A stretch of DNA of 51,912 bases from Bacteroidales bacterium (GTDB lineage: Bacteria > Bacteroidota > Bacteroidia > Bacteroidales > UBA932), in NCBI GenBank assembly GCA_017548505.1, contig JAFYZX010000025.1:1-51912 (forward strand). The letters run 5' to 3'. The position numbers and the translations under genes are program-made. The notes beneath the pieces were generated by a model. It did not search any database and was not told the origin of the DNA. It worked only from the letters and a program-made list of their open reading frames with translations. Shown in pieces: positions 1-9,126 of the stretch. Position 1 is the first letter of the stretch. Every line of letters starts with the position of its first letter.

Positions 1-2
1 AG

Positions 3-2525
3 ACCGGACAGCATCCGCACGTAACCACTATGGCAAACATAGACCGCTACCGCAGCCAGCTGGACAGGATCGGTTTCTCCTTTGACTGGGACAGGGAAGT
101 AAAAACTTGCGATCCGCCGTATTACAAGTGGACACAGTGGGCTTTCCTGAAAATGTTCGACAGCTGGTACAATACGGAATCCGATTCCGCAGAACCAATT
201 ACCGAACTCGTGGCCCGTTTTGAAGAAGACGGAAACCAGAAGGTAAAGGCAGCTTGCGGAGATGTTCCGTCTTTCGATGCAGAGCAGTGGAAAGGCTTCT
301 CGGAAAAAGAGAAGGCCGACATACTTATGCAGTACAGGATCGCCTATCAGGGAGAGACTTCCGTAAACTGGTGCCCGGCTCTGGGAACGGTGCTGGCAAA
401 CGATGAGGTTAAGGAGGGACTTTCCGTCCGCGGAGGCTTCCCGGTGGAGCAGAAGAAGATGAAGCAGTGGCAGCTGAGGGTTTCCGCATACGCCGGAAGG
501 CTGCTGGACGACCTCGAAAGCCTGGAGTGGAGCGATGCCCTCAAGGAGATGCAGCGCAACTGGATAGGCCGCTCTTACGGAGCCCAGATGGTATTCAAGG
601 TAATCAATCCGGACCCTGCGGACGGAAGCAAGTTCGACCGCGAATACGATATGGAAATCTTCACTACCCGTGCAGATACCGTATTCGGTGTAACCTTTAT
701 GGTTGTGGCTCCGGAAAGCGACTGGGTCGAGAAACTTACGACAGAGGCTCAGAAAGAGGCTGTTGACGAATACATCAAGCAGGTAAAGAAAAAGACCGAG
801 AGGGAGAGAATCGCCGAGACAAAGACTGTAACCGGCGTGTTCTCAGGCTCCTGGGCGGTGAATCCGTTCACGCAGGAGAAGGTTCCGGTATGGATTGCCG
901 AATATGTTCTGGCAGGCTACGGAACCGGCGCCATCATGGCCGTTCCGGCTCACGACAGCAGAGACTATGCCTTTGCAAAGAAGTTCGGACTGAAGATTAT
1001 TCCGCTGATCGAGGGCTGCGATGTGTCTGAAGAGAGTTTTGACGCAAAGGAGGGCATAATGATAAACAGCGGTTTCCTTTCCGGAATGAGTGTGAAGGAA
1101 GCCATACCTGCTGCAATCGAGGAAGTTGAAAGGAGGGGAATCGGCCACCGCACAATCAATTACAGGCTCCGCGATGCCATTTTCTCCCGCCAGAGATATT
1201 GGGGAGAGCCGTTCCCGATTTGCTACAAGGACGGAATCGCGACTCCTCTTCCTGAAAGCGCCCTTCCGCTGGAACTTCCGGAGATTGAATCCTTCAAGCC
1301 TGCAGAAGGAGGGGAACCTCCTTTGGCAAGGGCAAAGAACTGGACATACGAGGGCTGGCCTCTGGAAAAGAGTACTATGCCGGGCTTTGCGGGAAGTTCC
1401 GCCTACTATCTCAGATATATGGATCCGCACAACAGCGAGGCACTGGTAAGCACAGAAGCAGACCGGTACTGGAGAAATGTGGACCTCTATGTCGGCGGAA
1501 CAGAGCATGCTACCGGTCACCTTATCTATTCCCGTTTCTGGAACAAGTTCCTGTACGACCTTGGCTATGTATGCGAGAAGGAGCCGTTCAAGAAACTGGT
1601 CAACCAGGGAATGATTCAGGGAAGGTCCAACTTCGTTTACAGAATCAAGAATACCAACACCTTTGTATCCTGCGGACTTAAAGACAAATACGATACCACC
1701 GAGATCCACGTGGACGTGAATATCGTATATAACGACCGCCTGGACATCGAGGCATTCAAGAAGTGGAGGCCTGAGTTCGAGACAGCAGAATTCATTCTCG
1801 AGGACGGGGAATATATCTGCGGATGGGCCATCGAGAAGATGAGCAAGAGTATGTTCAATGTTGTTAATCCGGACAGCATCTGCGACAACTACGGGGCAGA
1901 CACACTCCGCCTGTACGAGATGTTCCTCGGCCCTGTAGAAATGAGCAAGCCTTGGGATACCAAGGGAATAGACGGAGTCCACCGCTTCCTGAAGAAATTC
2001 TGGAGGCTGTTCTTCGGCGGCGGGGAAGGCCTTGGAGACTTCAGCCTCAGCGATGCGGAACCTACACCTGCCGAGCTGAAGATACTTCATAAACTCATCC
2101 ATAAGGTAGAGACGGATATCGAGACATTCTCATACAATACTTCCGTTTCCGCCTTCATGGTTGCGGTAAACGAATTGGGAGCCCTCAAGTGCAACAAGCG
2201 CAAGGTTCTGGAGCCGATAATCGTGCTTCTGAGTCCGTTCGCCCCTCACATCGCGGAGGAACTGTGGCAGATGACAGGTCACGAAGAAAGCGTTTCCTTT
2301 GCATCCTTCCCTATGTATCACGAAGAGTACACAAGAGAAGATACATTTGACTATCCGGTTTCCTTCAACGGAAAGACACGGTTCAAACTCACCCTTTCCA
2401 AGACCGCTTCCAAGCATGAGGCGGAGAAGGCCGTGATGGAGGCTCCGGAGACAGCCAAGTATCTGACCGGCCCGGTTAAGAAAGTCATAGTGGTTCCCGG
2501 AAGAATCATCAACATAGTGTTTTAG
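3..2525 (+). CDS. leuS: Leucyl-tRNA synthetase, 5'-truncated by window edge
   Basis: This class I aminoacyl-tRNA synthetase charges tRNA-Leu with leucine in the cytoplasm. The frame is open from base 3, and the residues before the first ATG (position 30) continue the conserved TGQHP..VTT stretch, so the ATG at 30 is internal and the real start, with the HIGH motif, lies left of the window. The editing domain shows TRADTVFG and [12 protein letters not shown]. The signature [16 protein letters not shown] is present, and KMSKS is at 1836-1850. A long segment between GMIQGRS and KMSKS is typical of Bacteroidota enzymes. About 90-100 N-terminal residues appear to be missing. The gene ends with TAG two bases before the next start, so it probably leads an operon with the YitT genes. 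Confidence 0.97.
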   Translation, partial: TGQHPHVTTMANIDRYRSQLDRIGFSFDWDREVKTCDPPYYKWTQWAFLKMFDSWYNTESDSAEPITELVARFEEDGNQKVKAACGDVPSFDAEQWKGFSEKEKADILMQYRIAYQGETSVNWCPALGTVLANDEVKEGLSVRGGFPVEQKKMKQWQLRVSAYAGRLLDDLESLEWSDALKEMQRNWIGRSYGAQMVFKVINPDPADGSKFDREYDMEIFTTRADTVFGVTFMVVAPESDWVEKLTTEAQKEAVDEYIKQVKKKTERERIAETKTVTGVFSGSWAVNPFTQEKVPVWIAEYVLAGYGTGAIMAVPAHDSRDYAFAKKFGLKIIPLIEGCDVSEESFDAKEGIMINSGFLSGMSVKEAIPAAIEEVERRGIGHRTINYRLRDAIFSRQRYWGEPFPICYKDGIATPLPESALPLELPEIESFKPAEGGEPPLARAKNWTYEGWPLEKSTMPGFAGSSAYYLRYMDPHNSEALVSTEADRYWRNVDLYVGGTEHATGHLIYSRFWNKFLYDLGYVCEKEPFKKLVNQGMIQGRSNFVYRIKNTNTFVSCGLKDKYDTTEIHVDVNIVYNDRLDIEAFKKWRPEFETAEFILEDGEYICGWAIEKMSKSMFNVVNPDSICDNYGADTLRLYEMFLGPVEMSKPWDTKGIDGVHRFLKKFWRLFFGGGEGLGDFSLSDAEPTPAELKILHKLIHKVETDIETFSYNTSVSAFMVAVNELGALKCNKRKVLEPIIVLLSPFAPHIAEELWQMTGHEESVSFASFPMYHEEYTREDTFDYPVSFNGKTRFKLTLSKTASKHEAEKAVMEAPETAKYLTGPVKKVIVVPGRIINIVF

Positions 2526-2527
2526 AA

Positions 2528-3496
2528 ATGCCTGAAAAGAAAAAGGTTTCCGTAAAGAAACTGATACTGGATTACATACTTATCACGATAGGTGTATTCG
2601 TCTATACATTCTCGTGGCAGGCTTTCGTGGTTCCTACAGGGATTTCCGGCGGAGGCCTGGTGGGACTTTGCACCGTTCTCAACTACGCCACCGGCATTCC
2701 GATTCCGGTATTCTTCGGAACCATCAACGCCGCGCTGCTGGTTATCGGAACAATAGTCCTCGGAAGGGGCTTCGGTTTCAAGACCATATACAGTATCATC
2801 CTTTCCACAATCTTCTTTGCGATTCTTCCAGGTGTGGAATGGATTTACAATATAGGGCTTACCACCATTCCTCCGGACAGCCCTCAGGCTCCGCTGCGGT
2901 ATCTGGTGAACCCGATTATCGGAGGCTTTCTCTGCGCTGCCGGAATAGCGCTGATTTTCAAGCGTAACGGAAGCACGGGAGGAACGGATATAGTGGCTCT
3001 CATAATAAACAAGTACAGGAACATTTCTCCGGGAAAGGTATTCATGTACAGCGACTTTATCATTGTTGCTTCAATAATTCTCCTACCAGAGAAACACCTT
3101 AGCGACGTGATTCTGGGTTACATCTTTACGATAGCCTTCTCCTATATGGTGGACCTGATCCTGACCGGCAGCGAGCAGAGCGTCCAGATAATAATCTTCT
3201 CCCAGAAATACCAGGAGGTGGCGGACAATCTGATGACTGAGCAGAACAGGGGAGTCACCGCCCTGGACAGCGTCGGATGGTATTCCAAGCAGCAGGGCAA
3301 GGTGCTGATTGTAGTGGCCCGCAAGATGCAGGTCAACGATATTACCCAGGCAGTCAAGGCGGTGGATCCGAAGGCCTTCATTTCCATTTCCACCGTTTCC
3401 GCAGTGTACGGACTTGGCTTCGCCGAGATTAAGGGCAAGGCCAGAAAATCTTCAGACAACCGCCTTAAGAGGCTTCTGAAGTGGATAGACAGCTGA
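2528..3496 (+). CDS. YitT family membrane protein (first of tandem pair)
   Basis: This is an integral membrane protein of 322 residues from the YitT/DUF161 family, whose transported substrate is not established. About six hydrophobic segments fill residues 10-210, including the family-type glycine-rich GISGGGLVG and GSTGGTDIVA motifs. A soluble DUF2179 domain follows (about residues 218-310, SVQIIIFS...RGVTALDSVGWY...). It starts two bases after leuS and is followed at once by a paralogue, so the three are likely co-transcribed. A heteromeric pair is possible but is only inferred from the adjacency. Confidence 0.9.
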   Translation: MPEKKKVSVKKLILDYILITIGVFVYTFSWQAFVVPTGISGGGLVGLCTVLNYATGIPIPVFFGTINAALLVIGTIVLGRGFGFKTIYSIILSTIFFAILPGVEWIYNIGLTTIPPDSPQAPLRYLVNPIIGGFLCAAGIALIFKRNGSTGGTDIVALIINKYRNISPGKVFMYSDFIIVASIILLPEKHLSDVILGYIFTIAFSYMVDLILTGSEQSVQIIIFSQKYQEVADNLMTEQNRGVTALDSVGWYSKQQGKVLIVVARKMQVNDITQAVKAVDPKAFISISTVSAVYGLGFAEIKGKARKSSDNRLKRLLKWIDS

Positions 3497-3498
3497 TT

Positions 3499-4428
3499 AT
3501 GAACACAAGAAAAATACTACTCGGAGTCAAGAGCTACTTCATCATCACGCTCGGCCTGCTGTGCTATGTGCTTGGCTGGGTAATCTTCCTGATTCCAAAC
3601 AATCTGGTAGGAGGCGGAGTAACCGGTATCTCCTCCATTGTGCTCTATGCCTTCGGGGTTCCCATCTCCGTCACGTACTTTTCCATAAACATAATCCTGC
3701 TGCTTATAGCCCTTAGGGTGCTGGGCAAGAGTTTCGGCGCCAAGACGGTGTACGCCATTGCTGCCACAACTCTTTTCTTCCAGTTTGTCCCGGCATTTAT
3801 CCCGCAGGACTTTATCCAGGAAATCGCCATCTCCAACGGCAGACTCCTCAGCGCCATTTTCGGCGGCGTTATGAGCGGTTTCGGAATTGGCATCAGCTTC
3901 TCCCAGGGCGGAAGTACCGGAGGCACGGACATCGTTGCCCTTATGGTGGCAAAATACCACAACATAGCCCCCGGCAGAATGATTCTCTACATGGATCTCG
4001 TAATAATCGCATCATCCTTGCTTATTCCGGCAAAGGAAGTTATGGACGCTTCCGGCAACCTTGTCAGGGAGACTTGGGGAATGAGGCTCGCCACTGTCCT
4101 CTATGGTTATATGCTGATAGCCTCCTGCTCCCAGATTGTGGATATGATGGTGGCCGGCAGCCGCCAGAGTGTCCAGGTATTCATCTTCTCCAAGAATTAC
4201 GAGAGGATCGCCGATATAATCACCCAGGAAATGGGTCGCGGAGTAACTGTCCTTACAGGCGAAGGCTGGTACACCAGGAGCGAGAGCAAGATGCTGATGG
4301 TCCTCATCCACAAGACCGAGGTCAGCAGGATTCACAACCTGATTAAAGAGGTTGACCGGGATGCCTTCATCTCCATGGCTCCGGTCACCGGAGTTTGGGG
4401 AAGAGGCTTCCAGCAGATAGGCAAATAG
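3499..4428 (+). CDS. YitT family membrane protein (second of tandem pair)
   Basis: This 309-residue paralogue of the preceding gene has the same layout: hydrophobic helices, the GGSTGGTDIVALM motif and a C-terminal DUF2179 domain (SVQVFIFSKNYERIADII...RGVTVLTGEGWY). An upstream GTG at 3481 would extend it by six residues and overlap the previous gene; the ATG at 3499, two bases after that gene's TGA, is preferred. Compared with the first copy it carries an extra stretch around MDASGNLVRETWG between two helices. Its substrate is unknown. It is the last gene of the leuS-YitT-YitT run. Confidence 0.9.
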   Translation: MNTRKILLGVKSYFIITLGLLCYVLGWVIFLIPNNLVGGGVTGISSIVLYAFGVPISVTYFSINIILLLIALRVLGKSFGAKTVYAIAATTLFFQFVPAFIPQDFIQEIAISNGRLLSAIFGGVMSGFGIGISFSQGGSTGGTDIVALMVAKYHNIAPGRMILYMDLVIIASSLLIPAKEVMDASGNLVRETWGMRLATVLYGYMLIASCSQIVDMMVAGSRQSVQVFIFSKNYERIADIITQEMGRGVTVLTGEGWYTRSESKMLMVLIHKTEVSRIHNLIKEVDRDAFISMAPVTGVWGRGFQQIGK

Positions 4429-4437
4429 CACATTTCC

Positions 4438-4480
4438 GTACAATTCCAGGATTGTACTTTTGTACGATTCCAGAATCGAC
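4438..4480. promoter_or_regulatory. Tandem palindromes upstream of AraC-type pair
   Basis: There are two related 20-bp units 24 bp apart. The first (4438-4457) is GTACAATTCCAGGATTGTAC, a perfect 7-bp inverted repeat around TCCAGG. The second (4462-4481) has GTACGAT-TCCAGA-ATCGAC, with 4 bp of perfect symmetry. A TAnnTTTG box (TACTTTTG, 4455-4462) sits exactly between them, overlapping both. This looks like an operator for a dimeric regulator, possibly the neighbouring AraC-type proteins; that link is inferred. Confidence 0.5.
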
Positions 4481-4533
4481 AATAAGTTTGAGGCAGTTGT
4501 AGTTCAGGCCTTTCCGAGGCCTTAGGGCTCGTT

Positions 4534-4541
4534 TATTTTTG
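4534..4541 (+). promoter_or_regulatory. Bacteroidota -7 box before AraC-type pair
   Basis: TATTTTTG matches TAnnTTTG and lies 33 bases before the ATG at 4574, giving a leader of roughly 27 nt. No clear -33 TTG is seen at the right spacing. Confidence 0.45.
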
Positions 4542-4573
4542 TGCTTTCTTTCCGCGCAAAAAACGAAGACCTT

Positions 4574-5170
4574 ATGAACGCAATAACTTTTGATTCCTAT
4601 AGTTTTATTCTTTGGGCGGTTTTGATTCTGCTCATTGTCCAGACAGTTTTCATCCTGTGGCTTTCTATCCGTGCCAGAAAACTCAGAAAGAGACTTAAGA
4701 ATAAACCCAAGGCAGGGCGGAAAACCTATCAGGTGCAAACGGAAGACGCATCCCTTCTCTACGAGAGTAACGAGCTTTATTACATAGCCAACCAGGCAGT
4801 GCACGTGATGGAAGTAAAGAAACTGTTTCTCAATCCGCAGTTCAGGATAGCGGACCTGAGCAAGGCGGTAGGCACTAACCGCAATTATCTGAGCAAGGCC
4901 ATTAACGATTGCTTTATGCTGAATTTCAGCCAGCTTTGCAATTATTTCAGAGTCAAGGAGGCTTGTCAGCTCTATCTTTCCAAGCCGGGAATTTCCAGAA
5001 GAGAGTGGGTGGACCGCTCCGGATTCAAGTCCTTCTCTTCCTTTTCCAACGCCTTTGGAAACTTCACCAAGCGTTCGCCCGTCAAGTGGCAGAGGGAGGT
5101 CCGCCAGCGCCTGAAGAACAGGGAAACCATATCAGTCTATGACTACATAAAGGATTTGACCAAAGTATGA
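4574..5170 (+). CDS. Membrane-anchored AraC-type HTH protein
   Basis: This 198-residue protein has one N-terminal transmembrane segment (about residues 9-31, ILWAVLILLIVQTVFILWL), a basic juxtamembrane stretch (RARKLRKRLKNK) and a C-terminal AraC-type DNA-binding domain of two helix-turn-helix units (ADLSKAVGTNRNYLSKAIND, then a GFKSFSSFSNAFGNFTKRSP motif). The ATG at 4574 is chosen because the promoter box is at 4534-4541; a TTG-initiated extension to 4541 would start inside it. It overlaps the next gene by ATGA, implying translational coupling. No sensor domain is visible. It is most likely a membrane-tethered transcription factor; its targets are unknown. Confidence 0.75.
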   Translation: MNAITFDSYSFILWAVLILLIVQTVFILWLSIRARKLRKRLKNKPKAGRKTYQVQTEDASLLYESNELYYIANQAVHVMEVKKLFLNPQFRIADLSKAVGTNRNYLSKAINDCFMLNFSQLCNYFRVKEACQLYLSKPGISRREWVDRSGFKSFSSFSNAFGNFTKRSPVKWQREVRQRLKNRETISVYDYIKDLTKV

Positions 5171-5682
5171 GAAAATTTCTTAGCAGGATATTATTCGGCC
5201 TCTGCGACAGGATGTACAGTCTGGCCCTTAGCCTCGGCCGGGACAAAATCCGGGAAGATGAACTTCTGAGATATCCCGAATGCTTGATAATGAGTACCAA
5301 GGCCCAGGCTATGAAGAACCTGAGCGACCGCCTGGAAGATTATATAGAAAGGAAGAAACTATATCTCGACCCTTATATGAGCCTTTCCAGGGTGGCCGCG
5401 CTTGTGGGAAGCAACCGTACCTACATATCCAATATCCTCGCTTCCAGGAACGGTTTCAAGAATTACCTGAACGAGTTGAGATTCAAGCACATTTTCCAGC
5501 AGATAGCGGCTCTGCCGTCCAACCAGGCCGGAATGCTCCGGGAGGGAGACGAAAGGGAGGACGCTGCAGAATATGCCTTCATCATCCTAAGGAGCGGATT
5601 CGCTGACCTGAGGACATTCCGCAGACAGCTCTCCGTCATTAGCGGAGAGTGGGCCTCGCGGCTGAGAAGTATTCTGTACTGA
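5167..5682 (+). CDS. AraC-type HTH protein, second of coupled pair
   Basis: This 171-residue protein starts inside the stop of the preceding gene (ATGA overlap). The central region (about residues 55-105: YLDPYMSLSRVAALVGSNRTYISNILAS..GFKNYLNELR) matches the first half of an AraC DNA-binding domain. The second helix-turn-helix is degenerate (SGFADLRTFRRQLSVISGEW). The N-terminus is amphipathic rather than a clear membrane span. It resembles its neighbour and probably arose by duplication. The two may act as a heterodimer, which is inference. Its stop is two bases from the convergent trkA stop, leaving no room for a terminator. Confidence 0.65.
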   Translation: MRKFLSRILFGLCDRMYSLALSLGRDKIREDELLRYPECLIMSTKAQAMKNLSDRLEDYIERKKLYLDPYMSLSRVAALVGSNRTYISNILASRNGFKNYLNELRFKHIFQQIAALPSNQAGMLREGDEREDAAEYAFIILRSGFADLRTFRRQLSVISGEWASRLRSILY

Positions 5683-5684
5683 TT

Positions 5685-7037
5685 CTACAGGAAGAACTTG
5701 TTCACCTTGGCAAGCACCTGAGGCAGAGCGAACACCACCACCCTGTCATACGGCAGCACAACAGTGTTGCCGTTGGCTATTATGCTCTCTTCTCCACGGA
5801 TGATTCCACCTATAATCGCCTCTTTCGGGAACTTGAGATCCTTGATAGGGGCCTTTGTGATCGTGCTTTCCGGGTTGGCTATGAATTCCAGCACTTCAGC
5901 GTCGCTTCCGTTGAGGCACTTGATGGACCTTACCTTGTTGCTGAGGGTGAAGCGGAAGATTCTGCCGGCTGTAACGAGTTTCTTGTTGATGACGGCATCC
6001 ACGCCCATATCTTCGGCCAGCTTGATGTATTCTATGTTCTCAACCTCCGCGATTACCTTAGGCACGCCCATATTCTTTACTGCCACGCAGGAGAGGATGT
6101 TGGTTTCGCTGGACGAGGTTACGGCAACAAAGGCGTCGTAGCCTCCTGCGTCCTCTTCCACAAGAAGGTCCGTGTTCCTTCCGTCCCCGTTGATGACCAC
6201 AACGTCCGGAAGGGCCTCGGCCAGATATTCGCACCTTTCCTTGCGGGCTTCTATCACCTTGATATGGTCAACCTTGTGCAGCATCTTGCGGCAGAGCATC
6301 TCGGCAATCCTTCCTCCGCCTACGACCATAAGGTTCTTCACGTCTATGTCGTATTTTCCGGAGTGGCTCATAAGTTCCTGGAAGCCTTCCTTCTTGCAAA
6401 CCATAAATACCAGGTCTCCCTGGAGGAACTTGGTGTCTGCATCCGGAATTATGGTCTCGTTTCCCCTGGCTATGGCAACCGGCTTGAAAGGCTTGCTGTC
6501 CGGCTTTCCGTCGCTGAGCAAATTCAGAGTCTTGTTAATCAGAGGGGCTCCGTCGTCCAGGCGGAACACGGCCATCTGGAGTTTGCCTCTTGCAAAGTCC
6601 ATGAACTCGCTGGTGCCGGTTTCCTTCAGGAGGTCTATGATTTCGTAAGCCGCCATTTTCTCCGGATAGAACAGCAGGTCTATTCCCAGTTCAGTGAATA
6701 TGAGCTTGTTGTCGTGTTCAAGATATTCGTCGTTATTTATTCTGGCTGTAACTTTCTTGGCTCCCATCTTCTTTGCCAGAAGGGCGGAGATAATGTTGGT
6801 GTTCTGTGTCTGTGCGGGGCCTACCGCTATGAACAGGTCTGCCTTGGCGGCTCCGGCCTGGCGGAGTACGGGTATGGAAGTGGGGTCTCCGTGCACGGTT
6901 ACCACATCGGCAAGTTCGCTGAGCTTGTCCAGCTTGCTCTCGTCACTCTCAATGATAGTAATGTCGCTCCCCTCTCGGCTGAGCATCTTGGCCAGGTGGC
7001 TGCCCACTTCTCCGGCTCCGGCAATTATTATCTTCAT
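5685..7037 (-). CDS. trkA: Trk potassium uptake regulatory protein TrkA
   Basis: This cytoplasmic gating subunit of Trk/Ktr potassium transporters has 450 residues. It contains two RCK units: a Rossmann domain opening with GAGEVG (residues 7-12) and its TrkA-C domain, then a second Rossmann domain starting near residue 240 (VVGGGRIAEM) with a second TrkA-C domain. The start is the ATG at 7037, where the protein begins MKIIIAGAGEVG; 16 more upstream codons would be out of family. No trkH membrane partner lies in the window. The lipoprotein gene upstream ends 25 bases away on the same strand, so the two may form an operon. Confidence 0.93.
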   Translation of the reverse strand: MKIIIAGAGEVGSHLAKMLSREGSDITIIESDESKLDKLSELADVVTVHGDPTSIPVLRQAGAAKADLFIAVGPAQTQNTNIISALLAKKMGAKKVTARINNDEYLEHDNKLIFTELGIDLLFYPEKMAAYEIIDLLKETGTSEFMDFARGKLQMAVFRLDDGAPLINKTLNLLSDGKPDSKPFKPVAIARGNETIIPDADTKFLQGDLVFMVCKKEGFQELMSHSGKYDIDVKNLMVVGGGRIAEMLCRKMLHKVDHIKVIEARKERCEYLAEALPDVVVINGDGRNTDLLVEEDAGGYDAFVAVTSSSETNILSCVAVKNMGVPKVIAEVENIEYIKLAEDMGVDAVINKKLVTAGRIFRFTLSNKVRSIKCLNGSDAEVLEFIANPESTITKAPIKDLKFPKEAIIGGIIRGEESIIANGNTVVLPYDRVVVFALPQVLAKVNKFFL

Positions 7038-7062
7038 ATCGGTTGTCTGAAATTTAAATCTT

Positions 7063-7749
7063 TTAAAAATCTGCCAAAGGATCATCCGCGTCCCATCCGC
7101 CCCTCACGATTCCGTCTGCAGTGTAATCTATTCTGCGGCTGAGTTTTCCCTTTGAGTTATATGTATATCTGGAGTGCTCGCACTGAATATCCTTTTCTTC
7201 AATGTAGTTGAAAAGCTTTTGGAATATTCCCCTTACGGCTTCCATAAAATTCCGGTCTTTCTCCGCGATAGGGTTGTCCAGATAATGGACTATTGAAATC
7301 TGGTGTCCGTCCTTGTAATTGATCTGTACTAGCCAGCGGTCTTTGTCCTTGTCTTCCTTGTCCAGTGGAGTGTAAGGATACTTGTTCAGGGAATAATCTT
7401 TCACGGCCTTTTCAAAATCCGAATAAATGTCTCCCGCATCGAAATGTCCCATTCCCGTAGCGTTGAGATTTCCGCTTTTGCGCCAGTACAGATAGCTGCC
7501 GTATTCGCTCAGGCTCAGTGAGTAAACTTCAGAGTTGCAGAAGGATTCCCCGACAAATGACTCGTATCTGAATGACGTGATGCGGTCTCCGGCGCCCTCA
7601 AGCAAATTCTCTTCTTCGGCGATTGTCTCAGGGCTTGGCACAGACCGGAGAGGTTCCTGGGCTTTTGCCTTCCTTGAGCATGAAAGAATAATCGCGGAGA
7701 TTACTGCAATGCCCAGTGCGATGCCGATTAGAATTAAGATCTTGTTCAT
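7063..7749 (-). CDS. Hypothetical lipoprotein or single-span membrane protein
   Basis: This is a 228-residue protein of unknown function. The N-terminus is a hydrophobic segment (residues 3-23) ending in ILSC, a plausible but imperfect lipobox with Cys24; if it is not processed, this would be a membrane anchor. The mature part is charged and soluble, with repeated Tyr and Asp and a C-terminal MORN-like phrase (YTYNSKGKLSRRIDYTADG). It is transcribed toward trkA, 25 bases away, from a TAnnTTTG box at 7769-7776. A role linked to potassium transport is not supported by sequence. Confidence 0.7.
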   Translation of the reverse strand: MNKILILIGIALGIAVISAIILSCSRKAKAQEPLRSVPSPETIAEEENLLEGAGDRITSFRYESFVGESFCNSEVYSLSLSEYGSYLYWRKSGNLNATGMGHFDAGDIYSDFEKAVKDYSLNKYPYTPLDKEDKDKDRWLVQINYKDGHQISIVHYLDNPIAEKDRNFMEAVRGIFQKLFNYIEEKDIQCEHSRYTYNSKGKLSRRIDYTADGIVRGGWDADDPLADF

Positions 7750-7768
7750 ACGGACTTGTTCTACATGG

Positions 7769-7795
7769 CAAAATTAGTAAAAAATGGTATTTTTG
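7769..7795. promoter_or_regulatory. Divergent promoter boxes between lipoprotein and kinase
   Basis: On the minus strand TAATTTTG (7776 to 7769) precedes the lipoprotein start at 7749. On the plus strand TATTTTTG (7788-7795) precedes the kinase start at 7813. Both match TAnnTTTG and are only 11 bases apart, so the two transcription units probably compete for polymerase. The plus-strand box also argues against the upstream in-frame ATG at 7756. Confidence 0.5.
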
Positions 7796-7812
7796 TAATC
7801 AGGATGGCTTAT

Positions 7813-8691
7813 ATGAAAAAGACATACGAAATAGCGGGGCATATAGTTTCCCTGGAAATGCCGGAGGATGGAGTGTGGCGGCAGATGAAGAATCTGGTTC
7901 CGTTCGAGACGGCGGAACAGGAGCCTCTGATTGCTTTCCGCCAGGTGGAAAATCTTGGAGAGCAGGCTCCGGAGCCGCTTCTTGTGAGCGATGACGACGG
8001 CTTTCCGCTGATTACCATCGGCAAGGCGGAGAGCGGAAAATGGTTTTTCACGATGGCTCCACTCAACACGGCTCCAATCAGCTGCAACTGCGTGGCCTCG
8101 GAGGATTTTTCAGAGGTGGCATTCCAGATTCTGAACCCCCGGCAGGCGGCCTTCTCCATCAACAATACGATGATGCTGCTTTTTGCCCTAAGGACAGCTC
8201 CGTTGTACACTCTGGAAATACACGCTTCCGTTATAATGAAGGGAGGAAAGGGTTTTGCCTTCCTGGGCAAGAGCGGAACGGGCAAGAGCACCCACAGCAG
8301 GATGTGGCTGGAGAATATTCCTGGAACGGAACTCCTCAACGACGATAACCCGATTATAAGGATAACAGACGGCAAGGCAAGGATTTACGGCTCTCCTTGG
8401 AGCGGCAAGACCCCTTGCTACAAGCAGAAGTCCGTGGATTTGGGAGCGATTGTCCGCATAGTGCGGGCTCCGTCCAACTTTACGGAAAGGCTTTCCGTTG
8501 CCCAGAGTTACGCCTGCCTCTACCCTTCCGTTTCTGCCTACCGTCCGGAAAGGAAGATTGCGGACGGGGTTCACAACACGATAGTGGGGGTGGTAACAAC
8601 GGTTCCTTGCTACAATATGCATTGCCTTCCGGACGGTGATGCCGCAAAGGTTTGCTGCAATACGGTTTATGGACAAGAAGACGGTTCCTAA
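7813..8691 (+). CDS. HprK-like serine kinase (PEP carboxykinase-like fold)
   Basis: This 292-residue protein resembles the HPr kinase/phosphorylase-related kinases of peptide-modification clusters. It shows LEIHASVI just before a P-loop, GKSGTGKST (residues 152-160), followed by LLNDDNP and GSPWSGKTPC, the order seen in this family. The N-terminal 100 residues are not a recognisable HprK N-domain. The start is the ATG at 7813, with 7804 as alternative; the promoter box at 7788-7795 excludes earlier ones. It overlaps the following peptidase gene by 23 bases and belongs to a four-gene cassette. In lasso-peptide clusters such kinases phosphorylate a precursor; the substrate here is unknown. Confidence 0.82.
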   Translation: MKKTYEIAGHIVSLEMPEDGVWRQMKNLVPFETAEQEPLIAFRQVENLGEQAPEPLLVSDDDGFPLITIGKAESGKWFFTMAPLNTAPISCNCVASEDFSEVAFQILNPRQAAFSINNTMMLLFALRTAPLYTLEIHASVIMKGGKGFAFLGKSGTGKSTHSRMWLENIPGTELLNDDNPIIRITDGKARIYGSPWSGKTPCYKQKSVDLGAIVRIVRAPSNFTERLSVAQSYACLYPSVSAYRPERKIADGVHNTIVGVVTTVPCYNMHCLPDGDAAKVCCNTVYGQEDGS

Positions 8692-9109
8692 CGATATACT
8701 TATTCCAGAAATAGGAAAGCTTCTGGCGGAAGGAAGAGAAGTGGAACTGCGCCCAAAGGGGAACAGTATGCTGCCTTTCATACGTCAGGAAAAGGACAGT
8801 GTTGTCCTTCTCAAAAAGCCGGAAGTGGAAGTGGGGGATATTGTACTTGCCAGGACCGGCGGAAGGTTTGTCCTTCACCGTGTCTATATAATGGAGGGAA
8901 CGGCCCTTACCCTTATGGGAGACGGTAATGTAGCCGGAGTGGAAAAGTGCACCAAAGACGATGTTCTGGGTACTGTCATAAAAATCATCCGCCCGGGTGG
9001 AAAGAGCGTAACCCCGTCAAAGGGAAAACTTTGGAAGGCCCTCAAACCTGTAAGGAGATACCTTCTGGCTTTCTACCGCAGGATTTGGACCAGAATTTGC
9101 CATCGCTGA
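8669..9109 (+). CDS. S26B-like (S24/S26) serine peptidase
   Basis: This 146-residue protein has the core of signal-peptidase-like S26 enzymes: KGNSMLPF with Ser33, VGDIVLA, and VLHRV with His70, then MGDGN with Asp85. A His in place of the bacterial catalytic Lys is the S26B (archaeal/Sec11) pattern, so a Ser-His centre is likely. There is no hydrophobic N-terminal anchor; the basic C-terminus (KPVRRYLLAFYRRIW) could associate with the membrane. The ATG at 8669 overlaps the kinase gene by 23 bases; an earlier ATG at 8636 is possible. Context suggests cleavage of a leader peptide in the same pathway; this is inferred. Confidence 0.8.
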   Translation: MDKKTVPNDILIPEIGKLLAEGREVELRPKGNSMLPFIRQEKDSVVLLKKPEVEVGDIVLARTGGRFVLHRVYIMEGTALTLMGDGNVAGVEKCTKDDVLGTVIKIIRPGGKSVTPSKGKLWKALKPVRRYLLAFYRRIWTRICHR

Positions 9110-9126
9110 AAACAAAAATTTGAGAT

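Noticed and set aside
843-2102. 419-codon open frame antisense to leuS
   Set aside because: It is a shadow of a strongly conserved gene on the other strand; composition follows the third positions of leuS.
5649-7142. 497-codon plus-strand open frame covering trkA
   Set aside because: It lies wholly antisense to the clearly recognisable trkA and has no domain of its own.
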